From Salinimonas chungwhensis DSM 16280 (lineage in GTDB: Bacteria > Pseudomonadota > Gammaproteobacteria > Enterobacterales > Alteromonadaceae): a stretch of 64,000 nt of DNA. A program made the position numbers and the translations under genes. Where the stretch lies: NCBI RefSeq assembly GCF_000378185.1, contig NZ_KB899384.1, positions 83,513 through 147,512 of the forward strand. The letters run 5' to 3'. Of this stretch, positions 39,318 through 48,499 are shown in pieces (position 1 is the stretch's first letter; every line of letters begins with the position of its first letter). The notes beneath the pieces were generated by a model. That model saw only the letters and a list, made by a program, of their open reading frames with translations. It was not told the origin of the DNA and did not search any database.

Positions 39318-41405
39318 ATGGCAGACTTATCTCTATACAGAAATATTGGTATTTTCGCGCACGTAGACGCGGGTAAAACCACCACAACTGAACGTATTTT
39401 GAAACTTACCGGTAAAATTCATAAAACCGGTGAAGTGCACGATGGTGAGTCAACAACTGACTTTATGGATCAGGAAGCGGAGCGTGGTATCACAATCCAG
39501 TCAGCTGCGACCACCTGTTTCTGGAAAGACCACCGTCTGAACATCATTGATACGCCTGGACACGTTGACTTTACTGTTGAAGTTTATCGTTCACTGAAAG
39601 TCCTGGACGGTGGTATCGGTGTATTCTGTGGTTCTGGTGGTGTTGAGCCACAATCAGAAACCAACTGGCGTTATGCCAACGAATCGGGCGTTGCACGGGT
39701 TATCTTCGTCAACAAGTTGGACCGTATGGGTGCAGACTTCTATCGTGTAATCGGTCAAATCAAAAAAGTACTGGGTGCTAAGCCTGTAGTCATGACATTG
39801 CCCATCGGTATCGAAGATGAATTCAACGGTATTATCGATGTACTTGAAGAAAAAGCATACATCTGGGACGAGACCGGTCTGCCAGAGAACTTTGAAGTAT
39901 GTGATGTTCCTGAAGACATGAAAGATAAAGTTGCCCAGTACCGTGAAGAGCTGATTGAAACAGCGGTAGAAATGGACGACGATCTGATGATGGCTTATAT
40001 GGATGGTGAAATGCCATCTATTGATGATATCAAGCGTTGTATCCGTAAAGGCACACGTGATCTTGAGTTCTTCCCGACTTATTGTGGTTCTGCTTTTAAA
40101 AATAAAGGTGTGCAGCTGGTTCTTGACGGTGTTCTTGAATATCTGCCAAACCCAACAGAAGTTGATCCTCAGCCGTTGACTGACAAAGATACCGGTGAAG
40201 CGACGGGTGAACACGCGATTGTCTCTAAAGACGAGCCATTCCGTGCCCTGGCGTTTAAAATTATGGACGACCGCTTTGGTGCGCTTACCTTCGTACGTGT
40301 TTATTCAGGTGTGCTTAACAAGGGTGATACCATCCTTAACAGTGCTACGGGGAAAACAGAGCGAATTGGCCGTATGGTTGAAATGCATGCTAATGACCGC
40401 ACAGAACTGACCACCGCTCATGCGGGTGACATTCTTGCTATTGTTGGTATGAAAAACGTACAAACTGGTCATACGCTGTGTGCTACCAGCAACCCTTGTA
40501 CGCTTGAGCCGATGATTTTCCCTGAGCCGGTAATCTCTATTGCAGTTAAGCCAAAAGATAAAGGCGCCACTGAAAAAATGGGCATCGCTATCGGCAAACT
40601 GGTTTCTGAAGATCCTTCCTTCCAGGTTGAAACTGACGAAGACTCAGGCGAAACCATTCTTAAGGGAATGGGTGAGCTGCACCTTGATATCAAAGTTGAT
40701 ATTCTGAAGCGTACTTATGGTGTTGAGCTTGAAGTAGGTCAACCACAGGTTGCTTACCGCGAGTCTATCACTCAGGAAATCGAAGATAGCTATACGCATA
40801 AGAAGCAATCTGGTGGTTCTGGTCAGTTCGGTAAAATTGATTATCGTATCAAGCCAGGCGAAACAAACTCTGGTTACACCTTTACCTCAACAGTTGTGGG
40901 CGGAAACGTACCAAAAGAGTTTTTCCCTGCCATTGAGAAAGGTTTCAAAGGCATGATGGATCAAGGCCCTCTGGCTGGATATCCGGTGCTTGACGTAGAG
41001 ATTGAGCTGTTCGATGGTGCGTTCCACGCCGTTGACTCATCAGCAGTAGCTTTCGAAATTGCTGCGAAAGGTGCATATCGTCAGTCAATGCCTAAAGCTG
41101 GTCCGCAGATTCTTGAACCGATCATGAAAGTGGACGTGTTTACACCAGATGATCACGTAGGTGATGTTATTGGTGATTTGAACCGTCGTCGCGGTATGAT
41201 TAAAGACCAGGAAGCAGGCGTAACAGGCGTTCGCATTAAGGCTGATGTACCACTTTCTGAAATGTTTGGTTATATTGGTCAGTTGCGTACAATGACCTCT
41301 GGTCGTGGTCAGTTCTCAATGGAGTTCAGCCACTACGCATCATGCCCGCAGAATGTTGCAGATAAAGTTATCGAAGAAGCAAAAGCCCGCAAAGACGCGA
41401 AGTAA
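39318..41405 (+). CDS. fusA2: Elongation factor G, second-type paralogue (EF-G2)
   Basis: A 695-residue translational GTPase. G1 [14 protein letters not shown]2 region [11 protein letters not shown]3 [10 protein letters not shown]4 NKLDRMGAD; domains II, III, IV ([20 protein letters not shown]) and V are complete. It stands alone rather than in a str operon (rpsL-rpsG-fusA-tuf), so it is the extra EF-G common in marine gammaproteobacteria. It may serve ribosome recycling or special conditions (inference). Own terminator. Confidence 0.93.
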   Translation: MADLSLYRNIGIFAHVDAGKTTTTERILKLTGKIHKTGEVHDGESTTDFMDQEAERGITIQSAATTCFWKDHRLNIIDTPGHVDFTVEVYRSLKVLDGGIGVFCGSGGVEPQSETNWRYANESGVARVIFVNKLDRMGADFYRVIGQIKKVLGAKPVVMTLPIGIEDEFNGIIDVLEEKAYIWDETGLPENFEVCDVPEDMKDKVAQYREELIETAVEMDDDLMMAYMDGEMPSIDDIKRCIRKGTRDLEFFPTYCGSAFKNKGVQLVLDGVLEYLPNPTEVDPQPLTDKDTGEATGEHAIVSKDEPFRALAFKIMDDRFGALTFVRVYSGVLNKGDTILNSATGKTERIGRMVEMHANDRTELTTAHAGDILAIVGMKNVQTGHTLCATSNPCTLEPMIFPEPVISIAVKPKDKGATEKMGIAIGKLVSEDPSFQVETDEDSGETILKGMGELHLDIKVDILKRTYGVELEVGQPQVAYRESITQEIEDSYTHKKQSGGSGQFGKIDYRIKPGETNSGYTFTSTVVGGNVPKEFFPAIEKGFKGMMDQGPLAGYPVLDVEIELFDGAFHAVDSSAVAFEIAAKGAYRQSMPKAGPQILEPIMKVDVFTPDDHVGDVIGDLNRRRGMIKDQEAGVTGVRIKADVPLSEMFGYIGQLRTMTSGRGQFSMEFSHYASCPQNVADKVIEEAKARKDAK

Positions 41406-41429
41406 AAGCTTTTCAGGTAATAGCAAAAA

Positions 41430-41453
41430 CCCGCCTTACAGGCGGGTTTTTTT
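41430..41453 (+). terminator. Terminator after fusA2
   Basis: Hairpin CCCGCC-ttaca-GGCGGG followed by seven T. Confidence 0.9.
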
Positions 41454-41464
41454 ATATCCTTTGT

Positions 41465-41875
41465 ATGCTTTACTCAAAGCCTGATGGTTATTTTTGTTGC
41501 ATAGGCCCACGTAAAATGGCGACATGGTGCTTAGTTATTTTTGTCGCATTCTTGCTGACTATGTCAATCCCCTGGCTGATGATTCGCAGACGGCCACGTA
41601 CCAAAAATATTGTTACTGTGGCCTGTTCACCCGGCATTTTATTAAGGCGGGGCCACCCTATGCATCTTAAAGCGACGATGATTTCACATGTCACCCAATG
41701 GCCTGGCGGTGTTATTTTAAGCAGTGGGCCATTTCAGGTCGCTGTTATTATTGTGCCCCGGTGGGCGCGCGCAATTTTGATTTATCGTTTACAACATTAC
41801 TTTCCCTATGCACTGGTAGTAGACGAAACAGACAAGCCCTTGCCCCGGTATTTTAAGTACTTACGTAAAGCATAA
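41465..41875 (+). CDS. Possible small membrane protein, unknown
   Basis: A 136-residue frame with one hydrophobic helix (about 20-40, ATWCLVIFVAFLLTMSIPWL) then a basic segment MIRRRPRTKN and a beta-like C-terminal part (WPGGVILSSGPFQVAVIIVP). It overlaps the 3' end of the convergent transglutaminase gene by about 70 bases and begins just after a terminator. No good ribosome-binding site is seen and no family is recognised. It could be chance. Confidence 0.35.
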   Translation: MLYSKPDGYFCCIGPRKMATWCLVIFVAFLLTMSIPWLMIRRRPRTKNIVTVACSPGILLRRGHPMHLKATMISHVTQWPGGVILSSGPFQVAVIIVPRWARAILIYRLQHYFPYALVVDETDKPLPRYFKYLRKA

Positions 41876-43869
41876 TGCTGATTGCGTAGCAGGGTTCGTT
41901 TTTTGCGATCTGCTTTACCCGGTAAATAGCGAATAGTCTCGAAGGTATCGACAAACTTTGCGAAGAGTAAAAAGGCATCCTTATCCAGCACGGGTTGCAA
42001 GGACCGAAGATACTGACGAGCCGATAAATGCGCTCTTTCAATTCCGGTCAGTTTTTGCAATTGCAGAGCAAGACTATCAAACAGGCGCTGAGGCTCATCA
42101 GCATGTTTTTGCGCCGGTCGGGGTACAAAGTATAACGCCAGCAAACCTGTGATAAACAGTAATATCACCAATCCAAACAAGGCCAGGGTAGTGGTCGTTT
42201 TTTTGCCCAGCATATTTTTGAATAGAGTATCTTGCTGGTCGCTGTCAAAGCCTAATACCCAACGGCTCCACTGATAGTTGATGGTATCTACCATTGAAAA
42301 CATACTACTTAACAGCACTGAGTCATGGGCGCCGGCTCTTGAAAAAAGCGGTAAGTCAGCGTGTTGATCCGCCATAGATTGCTGAAAGCCATACTGCAAA
42401 CGTGAGAGTGCCACCATCGCGGTAGGGTCGAAACGTTGCCAGGTTTTTCCGTCCACCGCCGCTTCCACCCATGCATGCGCGTCGTACTGAAAGATACTGA
42501 CTACATTATCGGTAAGTTTTTCGCCGCCCTGATAGCCCGAGACCACTCGAGCGGGAATTCCTACCAGTCGCAGAACATAGGCCATTGCACTGGCATAATG
42601 GGCGCAAAAGCCGGTCTGATTGTCGAATAAAAAAGCATCTACCGGATTTGCTGGCATCGCTGGAGGGGTCAGCGTGTATGAAAAACCCTGGTTAGCAAAA
42701 TATGTCATTATCGCATCGGCAAGCTCATCATCACTGGAATAACGGGCTCGTAATTGTGCCGCCCAGCGCCGCGTACGCTCATTGTTGTTTGCAGCAGGCA
42801 GCTGTAAATTTATCTTGCTGTCGATCCCACTAGTCGCCAGAGGGCGGGGCGCCTTTAAATCACTGACCAAAGCAAATGCTTGTTTGCTCATAACCGGTTG
42901 ACGTGCTGAAACAGAAAAATCATCGTTGAATTGCGTTTTGGCCCGAGTGCTGTCATTCCCTGGCCCGGTAACATTTAGCGAATACAACCACCGCTGTGAT
43001 GAGGGTTCCACCATTAATTGATAGGCTGTGCCAGTGCTTTGAGATACTACGGGTAAACGGGATATGCCATAACTTTGCAGCATCTGCTGTTGCTTTCGGT
43101 AAGGGCTTAGCTGCCAGGTTTTACCGTCAAACTGCTCCAGTACCATTGCCCGCCAGTAACGCTCCGTCGGGGGCGGAACAGATAAATCGAAGGTAGCCGT
43201 AAAGACGCGCTCAGACGATTGGGTCAGTTTGGCGATATCGCCCGGCGTCATGGTATCGCTGAGCCCGGTTTGCGTGCTTTTACCCGCCGGCATTCCCCAC
43301 AATGGTGGCAGCCGGGGGATTACAACAAACAATAAGCAAGCGACAGGCAATGCTTGTAGCCCCATTTTTAATATCGCACTTAACTGTTTTTTAAATGCTA
43401 ATTGCGGCGCATAAAGTTGTTGCAAGCTAAGCATAATCAACAGCAAAACCATACTGAGCATCAGAGTGATGGCCATTGACTGATGAAAAATAAGTGCACA
43501 ACCCACCAGAAATAACGCGCAGGCGGCTAATTGCAGGAAATCCCGTCGCTGACGCAGGCTTAGCAGTTTTAACGCACAACCTGTTATCAGTAAGTTAACC
43601 ATGATTTCCAGCAAGCCCTGCTGGCGGCTTAACCATGCCAGTGAAATACAGGCCAGAATAGCCAGTAAATTGATCAAACGAGAGCTCAGGCGCTGTGTCT
43701 GACCCACGCGATATATATAAATTCGAATGGTGGCGCTGCACAGCATCATGAGTATTACCCATGCCTTTAGCGGCTGGTGCAGCGTCAGGGTCAGGATGAC
43801 CAGGGCAATACTTAAAATGAGCGTGGCTCGATGTCCCTGAGTAGGAAGACTGAAAGGTATTGCTGTCAT
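41806..43869 (-). CDS. Membrane transglutaminase-like protein (TgpA/DUF3488)
   Basis: A 687-residue protein: an N-terminal bundle of five or six membrane helices, a periplasmic transglutaminase-core domain, one more helix (about 555-580) and a cytoplasmic DUF4129-like tail. Catalytic triad visible: Cys in NQTGFCAHYASAMAYVLR, His in YDAHAWVEAAVDGKTW, Asp in RFDPTAMV. The start at 43869 overlaps the DUF58 stop (ATGA). Part of the MoxR-DUF58-transglutaminase operon, associated with envelope processes. Confidence 0.93.
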   Translation of the reverse strand: MTAIPFSLPTQGHRATLILSIALVILTLTLHQPLKAWVILMMLCSATIRIYIYRVGQTQRLSSRLINLLAILACISLAWLSRQQGLLEIMVNLLITGCALKLLSLRQRRDFLQLAACALFLVGCALIFHQSMAITLMLSMVLLLIMLSLQQLYAPQLAFKKQLSAILKMGLQALPVACLLFVVIPRLPPLWGMPAGKSTQTGLSDTMTPGDIAKLTQSSERVFTATFDLSVPPPTERYWRAMVLEQFDGKTWQLSPYRKQQQMLQSYGISRLPVVSQSTGTAYQLMVEPSSQRWLYSLNVTGPGNDSTRAKTQFNDDFSVSARQPVMSKQAFALVSDLKAPRPLATSGIDSKINLQLPAANNNERTRRWAAQLRARYSSDDELADAIMTYFANQGFSYTLTPPAMPANPVDAFLFDNQTGFCAHYASAMAYVLRLVGIPARVVSGYQGGEKLTDNVVSIFQYDAHAWVEAAVDGKTWQRFDPTAMVALSRLQYGFQQSMADQHADLPLFSRAGAHDSVLLSSMFSMVDTINYQWSRWVLGFDSDQQDTLFKNMLGKKTTTTLALFGLVILLFITGLLALYFVPRPAQKHADEPQRLFDSLALQLQKLTGIERAHLSARQYLRSLQPVLDKDAFLLFAKFVDTFETIRYLPGKADRKKRTLLRNQHYALRKYLKYRGKGLSVSSTTSA

Positions 43870-44822
43870 ACCGATGTTCCGATGGTACTCAATGCACGCA
43901 GGCACTTATCACGATGTTCTCGCCCGCTTGAGGCGGGGTAACTGTGACTACCAATCTGCAAAGAAAAAGGGCGCTGGATGCGACTAAGTTCCACCACCTG
44001 ATAAGCTGTCCTGCTGATAACTTGCTCAAGGTTGCGGCTGGCCGGATTAACCGAGAGCTGTAAAGTCTGACTGGCAGGTTCGCTGAAAGATTTAATCATC
44101 GGCTGGTTGCCGCAGGCTAATGACTTCCACGCGATTCGCTGGATAGGATCGCCATCCTGATACGTGCGTAGATTTTCAAAATCTTCCAGCCCCTGGGCTC
44201 TGGTAGCACCGTCACCCGAGATGGTTTGATGGGGGATATGTTTGAGACTGTGCTTTTCAAGGGCAGGGAACACAGTCATCGGTTGAGCAAAGTCCAGATG
44301 CGTCCAGCAACGAAATAACCCTAATGGAAAATCACTGCTGAATGTTACTCTGGGCAGGGAAAACACACCCCTGCGATAGGTTGACCGAGGCAGACTGATA
44401 TGATGCTTATCTTCATCAAGATCGATCACTATTCCCTTTTGGTGGCCCCACCATTTTATATTCAGTAACCCGCTGGGCCTGTGGTGCGAGTGGGAAGCGA
44501 TCTGGATATGAAAAAGAGCATCATCCCCCGCGTAAACCGTGCTGATCCCTTTGGCCTGAATCTGCAATCGGGCAAAATTCTGATAACTGATAAACATATG
44601 CAACAGGGCAATGGTGATAAAGAAATAGCAAAGCAGTAGCAGGAGGTTATTTTGATAGTTGGTACCCAGGACGAACAGCGCAAGGCATAGCACAAAATAG
44701 ATGCCACCAAACAGCGTTGGCATAATAAAGACCGATTGCATGTTCAGCGAATGGCGTCGACCACCGGGGATGCGTGCAGCCAGCCATTTTAACAACAAGC
44801 GATTTTTAACTGCACTTAACAT
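43866..44822 (-). CDS. DUF58 protein (vWA-like), MoxR partner
   Basis: A 318-residue DUF58 protein: two N-terminal membrane helices (LFGGIYFVLCLALFVLGTNY; NLLLLLCYFFITIALLHMFI), then the domain signature GLEDFENLRTYQDGDPIQRI AWKS split over about residues 225-250. The start at 44822 is one base past the MoxR stop and gives MLSAVKNRLLLKWLAARIPG, like relatives; a TTG at 44846 is possible. It lies between the MoxR ATPase and the transglutaminase gene. Confidence 0.92.
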   Translation of the reverse strand: MLSAVKNRLLLKWLAARIPGGRRHSLNMQSVFIMPTLFGGIYFVLCLALFVLGTNYQNNLLLLLCYFFITIALLHMFISYQNFARLQIQAKGISTVYAGDDALFHIQIASHSHHRPSGLLNIKWWGHQKGIVIDLDEDKHHISLPRSTYRRGVFSLPRVTFSSDFPLGLFRCWTHLDFAQPMTVFPALEKHSLKHIPHQTISGDGATRAQGLEDFENLRTYQDGDPIQRIAWKSLACGNQPMIKSFSEPASQTLQLSVNPASRNLEQVISRTAYQVVELSRIQRPFSLQIGSHSYPASSGREHRDKCLRALSTIGTSV

Positions 44823-44823
44823 G

Positions 44824-45735
44824 TTATGCAGCCAACGGGTCAACACTGTCCAGTAAGCGTTGACTTAATAACGTGTCCTCATTGCTATCCTGATATGCAG
44901 GGCGCAACCGGTGTTCGGCCACAGCCACAAACACCGCCTGAACATCGTCTGGCAACAGGTAGTCCCGGTCATGCATAAATGCCCAGGCGCGGGCCGCCTG
45001 AAGCAAGGCTTTACTGGCTCGGGGTGAGAGTGCATGGGAGAATCCCGGGGTAGTCCGGCTCATGGTGACCAGCTTTAAAATGTAATTTATTACCGCATCC
45101 GAAGCATGAACGTTGGTTATCTGCATCTGCCAGGCTGTAAGCTGAGCGAGCTCCATTGCTGGCATTGCCCGTTCTTGGTTGGTGCCAAGCAGCATGGCGC
45201 GTTCAGCGTCCCAGTCAGGATAGCCCAGGGAAATTTTCATTAAAAAGCGGTCCAGTTGAGACTCTGGTAATGGATATGTACCAGACTGAAAGGTTGGATT
45301 CTGGGTGCCAATAACAAAAAAGGGGGCGGGCAGCGGATAGGTTGTACCATCAATACTCACCTGGCGTTCTTCCATCGCTTCTAAAAGTGCGCTTTGCGTT
45401 TTTGGGCTGGCTCGGTTGATTTCATCAGCCAGAATGAGCTGATTAAAAACCGGCCCCGCCCGAAAAACAAACTCTTGATTCTGAGCGTTGTAAATAGTGG
45501 CGCCCAACATGTCTGAGGGCAGCAAATCAGAAGTAAACTGAATCCGTGAGTAGTCCAGTGAAAATAATTTTGCCAGTGAATGGGACAGGGTTGTCTTACC
45601 CATACCGGGCAAATCCTCAATCAGAAGATGCCCTTGCGCTAACATACAGGTCAGTGCCAGTTTTATTTGTTGGGGTTTGCCTAAAATATGCTGCCCGAGG
45701 GCTTCAACCAGCGCTTTAAACTCAGATCTCATCAT
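44824..45735 (-). CDS. MoxR-family AAA+ ATPase
   Basis: A 303-residue chaperone-like ATPase. Walker A is in LIEDLPGMGKTTLSHSLAK, Walker B in LILADEINRASPKTQSALLE, sensor segments VIGTQNPTFQSGTYPLPESQ. C-terminal AAA lid present. MoxR proteins assist activation of partner proteins such as vWA-domain ones; here the partner is the DUF58 gene next to it. Confidence 0.95.
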   Translation of the reverse strand: MMRSEFKALVEALGQHILGKPQQIKLALTCMLAQGHLLIEDLPGMGKTTLSHSLAKLFSLDYSRIQFTSDLLPSDMLGATIYNAQNQEFVFRAGPVFNQLILADEINRASPKTQSALLEAMEERQVSIDGTTYPLPAPFFVIGTQNPTFQSGTYPLPESQLDRFLMKISLGYPDWDAERAMLLGTNQERAMPAMELAQLTAWQMQITNVHASDAVINYILKLVTMSRTTPGFSHALSPRASKALLQAARAWAFMHDRDYLLPDDVQAVFVAVAEHRLRPAYQDSNEDTLLSQRLLDSVDPLAA

Positions 45736-45938
45736 CCGTGCTACCGCTTCTATAAGTCATCTTTGAGAATATCAGTCATCCTGATATCCGGCCAAGCGTA
45801 CAACTAATACGTGAGTATAGTCCGAACAGAGCAAATCAATGATATTCTGTCGAAAAAGCCCGGAAATTAAGCGCGATAAAGTGCTGCGACGAACTAACGG
45901 GTTGTCTATAATGGGGCAGATTGTAAAGGAAGTGGTAT

Positions 45939-46568
45939 ATGAAAAGTATTGATATAGATGATGATTTGTACGCTTACATCGCCGGGCAAACCAAACATAT
46001 CGGTGAGAGCGCCTCAGATATTCTGCGGCGTTTGCTGATGGGCGATGCGGCGGAAAAAGTCAGTGCAGACGGCAAGTCCGTACTGCAGTCGACAAAGCCA
46101 GGCAGCGGTGACAGCGCGCAGCCAGGCAACCGTAAAAGCCCGGCGCCTGACGACCGGGCTGCCAAATCATCGCCATCCTCAGCACAAGACGCACCGCCTG
46201 CGGCGTCGGCACCCAAATCAGTGGTTCAGGGGGGGATAACAAAGCGGCTTAATGATGATGTACTTGAGTCGTATACTAAGCGGGTCGATCTGTTCCTGTT
46301 TATCCTGGCGCAGCTGCACGAGCTCCATCAGGAAGATTTTCAGGCTGTTGAGCAGATTAAAGGAAAAAACCGTGTCTACTTTGCTACCTCAAAAGAGGCG
46401 TTGCTCAAGACCGGCAGTAGTACCAACCCCAAACAAATTCCCGACAGCCCTTATTGGGTAGTAACCAACAATAATACTGCCAAGAAGGTCGCCATGCTGG
46501 AGCAGGTTCTGCAACTGCTGGGGTACGATGAAGCCACCCGCGAAACCGTAGTGAACCGTTTCGCGTAA
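45939..46568 (+). CDS. seqA: Replication initiation regulator SeqA
   Basis: A 209-residue protein that binds hemimethylated GATC and sequesters oriC after initiation. The N-terminal oligomerisation part is MKSIDIDDDLYAYIAGQTKH; a Pro/Ala/Ser-rich linker (about 40-105) is longer than in E. coli; the C-terminal GATC-binding domain includes GKNRVYFATSKEALLKTGSS and SPYWVVTNNNTAKKVAML. Its presence implies Dam methylation. Followed by pgm, as in E. coli. Confidence 0.97.
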   Translation: MKSIDIDDDLYAYIAGQTKHIGESASDILRRLLMGDAAEKVSADGKSVLQSTKPGSGDSAQPGNRKSPAPDDRAAKSSPSSAQDAPPAASAPKSVVQGGITKRLNDDVLESYTKRVDLFLFILAQLHELHQEDFQAVEQIKGKNRVYFATSKEALLKTGSSTNPKQIPDSPYWVVTNNNTAKKVAMLEQVLQLLGYDEATRETVVNRFA

Positions 46569-46613
46569 TACCGCTTACTGCTTCAAAACATTTCAAATGA
46601 CAAAGGAATCCGT

Positions 46614-48272
46614 ATGGCTCTTCATTCTCAGGCAGGTCAGCCTGCCGCGCCTGAACAACTTATCAATGTGGCCGAGCTGGTCAGCCAGTATTACAGTTAC
46701 CGTCCGGACCCAATGAGTAAAGCCGAAGCCGTCAGCTTCGGAACGTCTGGTCACCGTGGAAGTGCAAAACTGGCGACCTTCAATGATGTTCACATCGCGG
46801 CTATTTGTCAGGCGCTGGCAGAATATCGTCGGCATCAGAATATTACCGGGCCGCTGTATATCGGCAAGGATACGCATGCCTTGTCAGAGCCCGCGATGAC
46901 CACAGCCATTGAAGTGCTTACCGGCAATGATATTTCAGTGGTTATTCAGCGCAGTGATAATGAAAGTCGTGGCTATACACCCACCCCGGTAATTTCGAGA
47001 ACAATCATTCGTTACAATAACGCGCGCAAAGAGGATTTTGCCGATGGTGTCGTTATTACCCCCTCACATAATCCACCAGAAGACGGCGGATTTAAATACA
47101 ATCCTCCCCACGGCGGTCCGGCCGACAGTGATGCAACCAAAGTCATTCAGGAACGTGCCAATGCACTGATTGGCGAAAATAATAAAGATGTAAAGCGCCT
47201 GCCGTTACGTAAGGCCATGGATACCGATCTGGTGACAGAGGAAGACTTTATGGAGCCTTACATCGAAGATCTGGCCCGGGTGGTTGATATGAATGCCATT
47301 AAACAGGCCAACCTGACGTTGGGCACCGATCCACTGGGTGGCGCCGGGTTTGGATACTGGAGCAGAATTGCCGAAAAATACGGGTTGAATATCGAGGTTG
47401 TCAACGACAAGGTCGATCCGCAGTTCGGCTTTATGCGTCGCGACAAGGATGGCAAGCTGCGAATGGATTGCTCGTCTGCTTATGCGATGGCTGGTTTGAT
47501 CGAGCTTAAAGATAAATTTGATCTTGCATGGGGCAACGATCCCGATTTTGACCGCCATGGCATTGTATGTAAAAGCGTCGGCCTGATGAACCCTAACCAT
47601 TATCTGGCAGTTGCGATAAATTATCTTTATACCCATCGCCCTGAGTGGCCCGAATCATTGAAAATAGGTAAGACTCTGGTTTCAAGTTCAATGATTGATC
47701 GTGTGGCAACATCGCTGAACCGAGAGCTTGCTGAAATGCCAGTGGGCTTTAAATGGTTTGTACAGGGTATGAAAGACAGCACTATCGGGTTTGCCGGGGA
47801 AGAAAGTGCCGGTGGCATTTTTTTACAGCGCGATGGCAATACCTGGGCGACAGACAAAGACGGTTTTATCCTATGTCTGCTGGCTGCCGAAATCCTGGCT
47901 GTTACTGGCAAAGATCCTGGCGAACATTATCAGGCGCTTACTGAAAAATTCGGCCAGCCGGTGTATGAACGTATTGATGTTGCGGCGTCTCTTGAACAAA
48001 AAGCCCGTCTTTCCAAAATGGATGCGTCAGTGGTAACCAGTAAAACGCTGGCTGGCGATCCGATTATCAGTGTGCAGACGCATGCACCGGGAAATAACGC
48101 GGCCATTGGTGGTGTCAAAGTTTCTACCGATAATGGCTGGTTTGCAGCGCGACCTTCGGGAACCGAACAGATATATAAAATTTACGCCGAAAGTTTCAAA
48201 GGTGAAGCTCACTTACAGGAACTGATCAAAGAGGCTGAGCAATTAGTGAGCAGTATTATCACTGATTCATAG
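46614..48272 (+). CDS. pgm: Phosphoglucomutase (alpha-D-glucose)
   Basis: A 552-residue enzyme interconverting glucose 1- and 6-phosphate. Phosphoserine loop VVITPSHNPPEDGGFKYNPP, metal loop WGNDPDFDRHGIV, sugar loop GEESAGGIF and phosphate loop ARPSGTEQIYKIYAES are complete. It feeds the glycogen phosphorylase product into glycolysis and lies upstream of glgP. Confidence 0.98.
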   Translation: MALHSQAGQPAAPEQLINVAELVSQYYSYRPDPMSKAEAVSFGTSGHRGSAKLATFNDVHIAAICQALAEYRRHQNITGPLYIGKDTHALSEPAMTTAIEVLTGNDISVVIQRSDNESRGYTPTPVISRTIIRYNNARKEDFADGVVITPSHNPPEDGGFKYNPPHGGPADSDATKVIQERANALIGENNKDVKRLPLRKAMDTDLVTEEDFMEPYIEDLARVVDMNAIKQANLTLGTDPLGGAGFGYWSRIAEKYGLNIEVVNDKVDPQFGFMRRDKDGKLRMDCSSAYAMAGLIELKDKFDLAWGNDPDFDRHGIVCKSVGLMNPNHYLAVAINYLYTHRPEWPESLKIGKTLVSSSMIDRVATSLNRELAEMPVGFKWFVQGMKDSTIGFAGEESAGGIFLQRDGNTWATDKDGFILCLLAAEILAVTGKDPGEHYQALTEKFGQPVYERIDVAASLEQKARLSKMDASVVTSKTLAGDPIISVQTHAPGNNAAIGGVKVSTDNGWFAARPSGTEQIYKIYAESFKGEAHLQELIKEAEQLVSSIITDS

Positions 48273-48318
48273 AGATGTTTTAAATACATTAGTTTAATGT
48301 AAATATAAAGTTAATAGA

Positions 48319-48350
48319 AAGGGTTTTTATTTGGAAAATCCTTTTTTTTT
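48319..48350 (+). terminator. Terminator after pgm
   Basis: AAGGGTTTT and AAAATCCTT form a weak hairpin (one G-T pair) followed by a long T run. Confidence 0.6.
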
Positions 48351-48499
48351 GTGAAAATTAACAAAAAAATTACAAACAAGTGCTTGTAACGTTGCTATAT
48401 TGCATACAGTTGTTGTTCAATTCTGTAATTTTATTACCATTTGAGCATGCGCATGGAACAGTTGATGAAATGCGTATCACCGTTTAGAGAGAAAACGAT

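Noticed and set aside
39654..40214. 186-codon open frame antisense to fusA2
   Set aside because: Lies wholly inside a well-conserved gene on the other strand; typical shadow frame.
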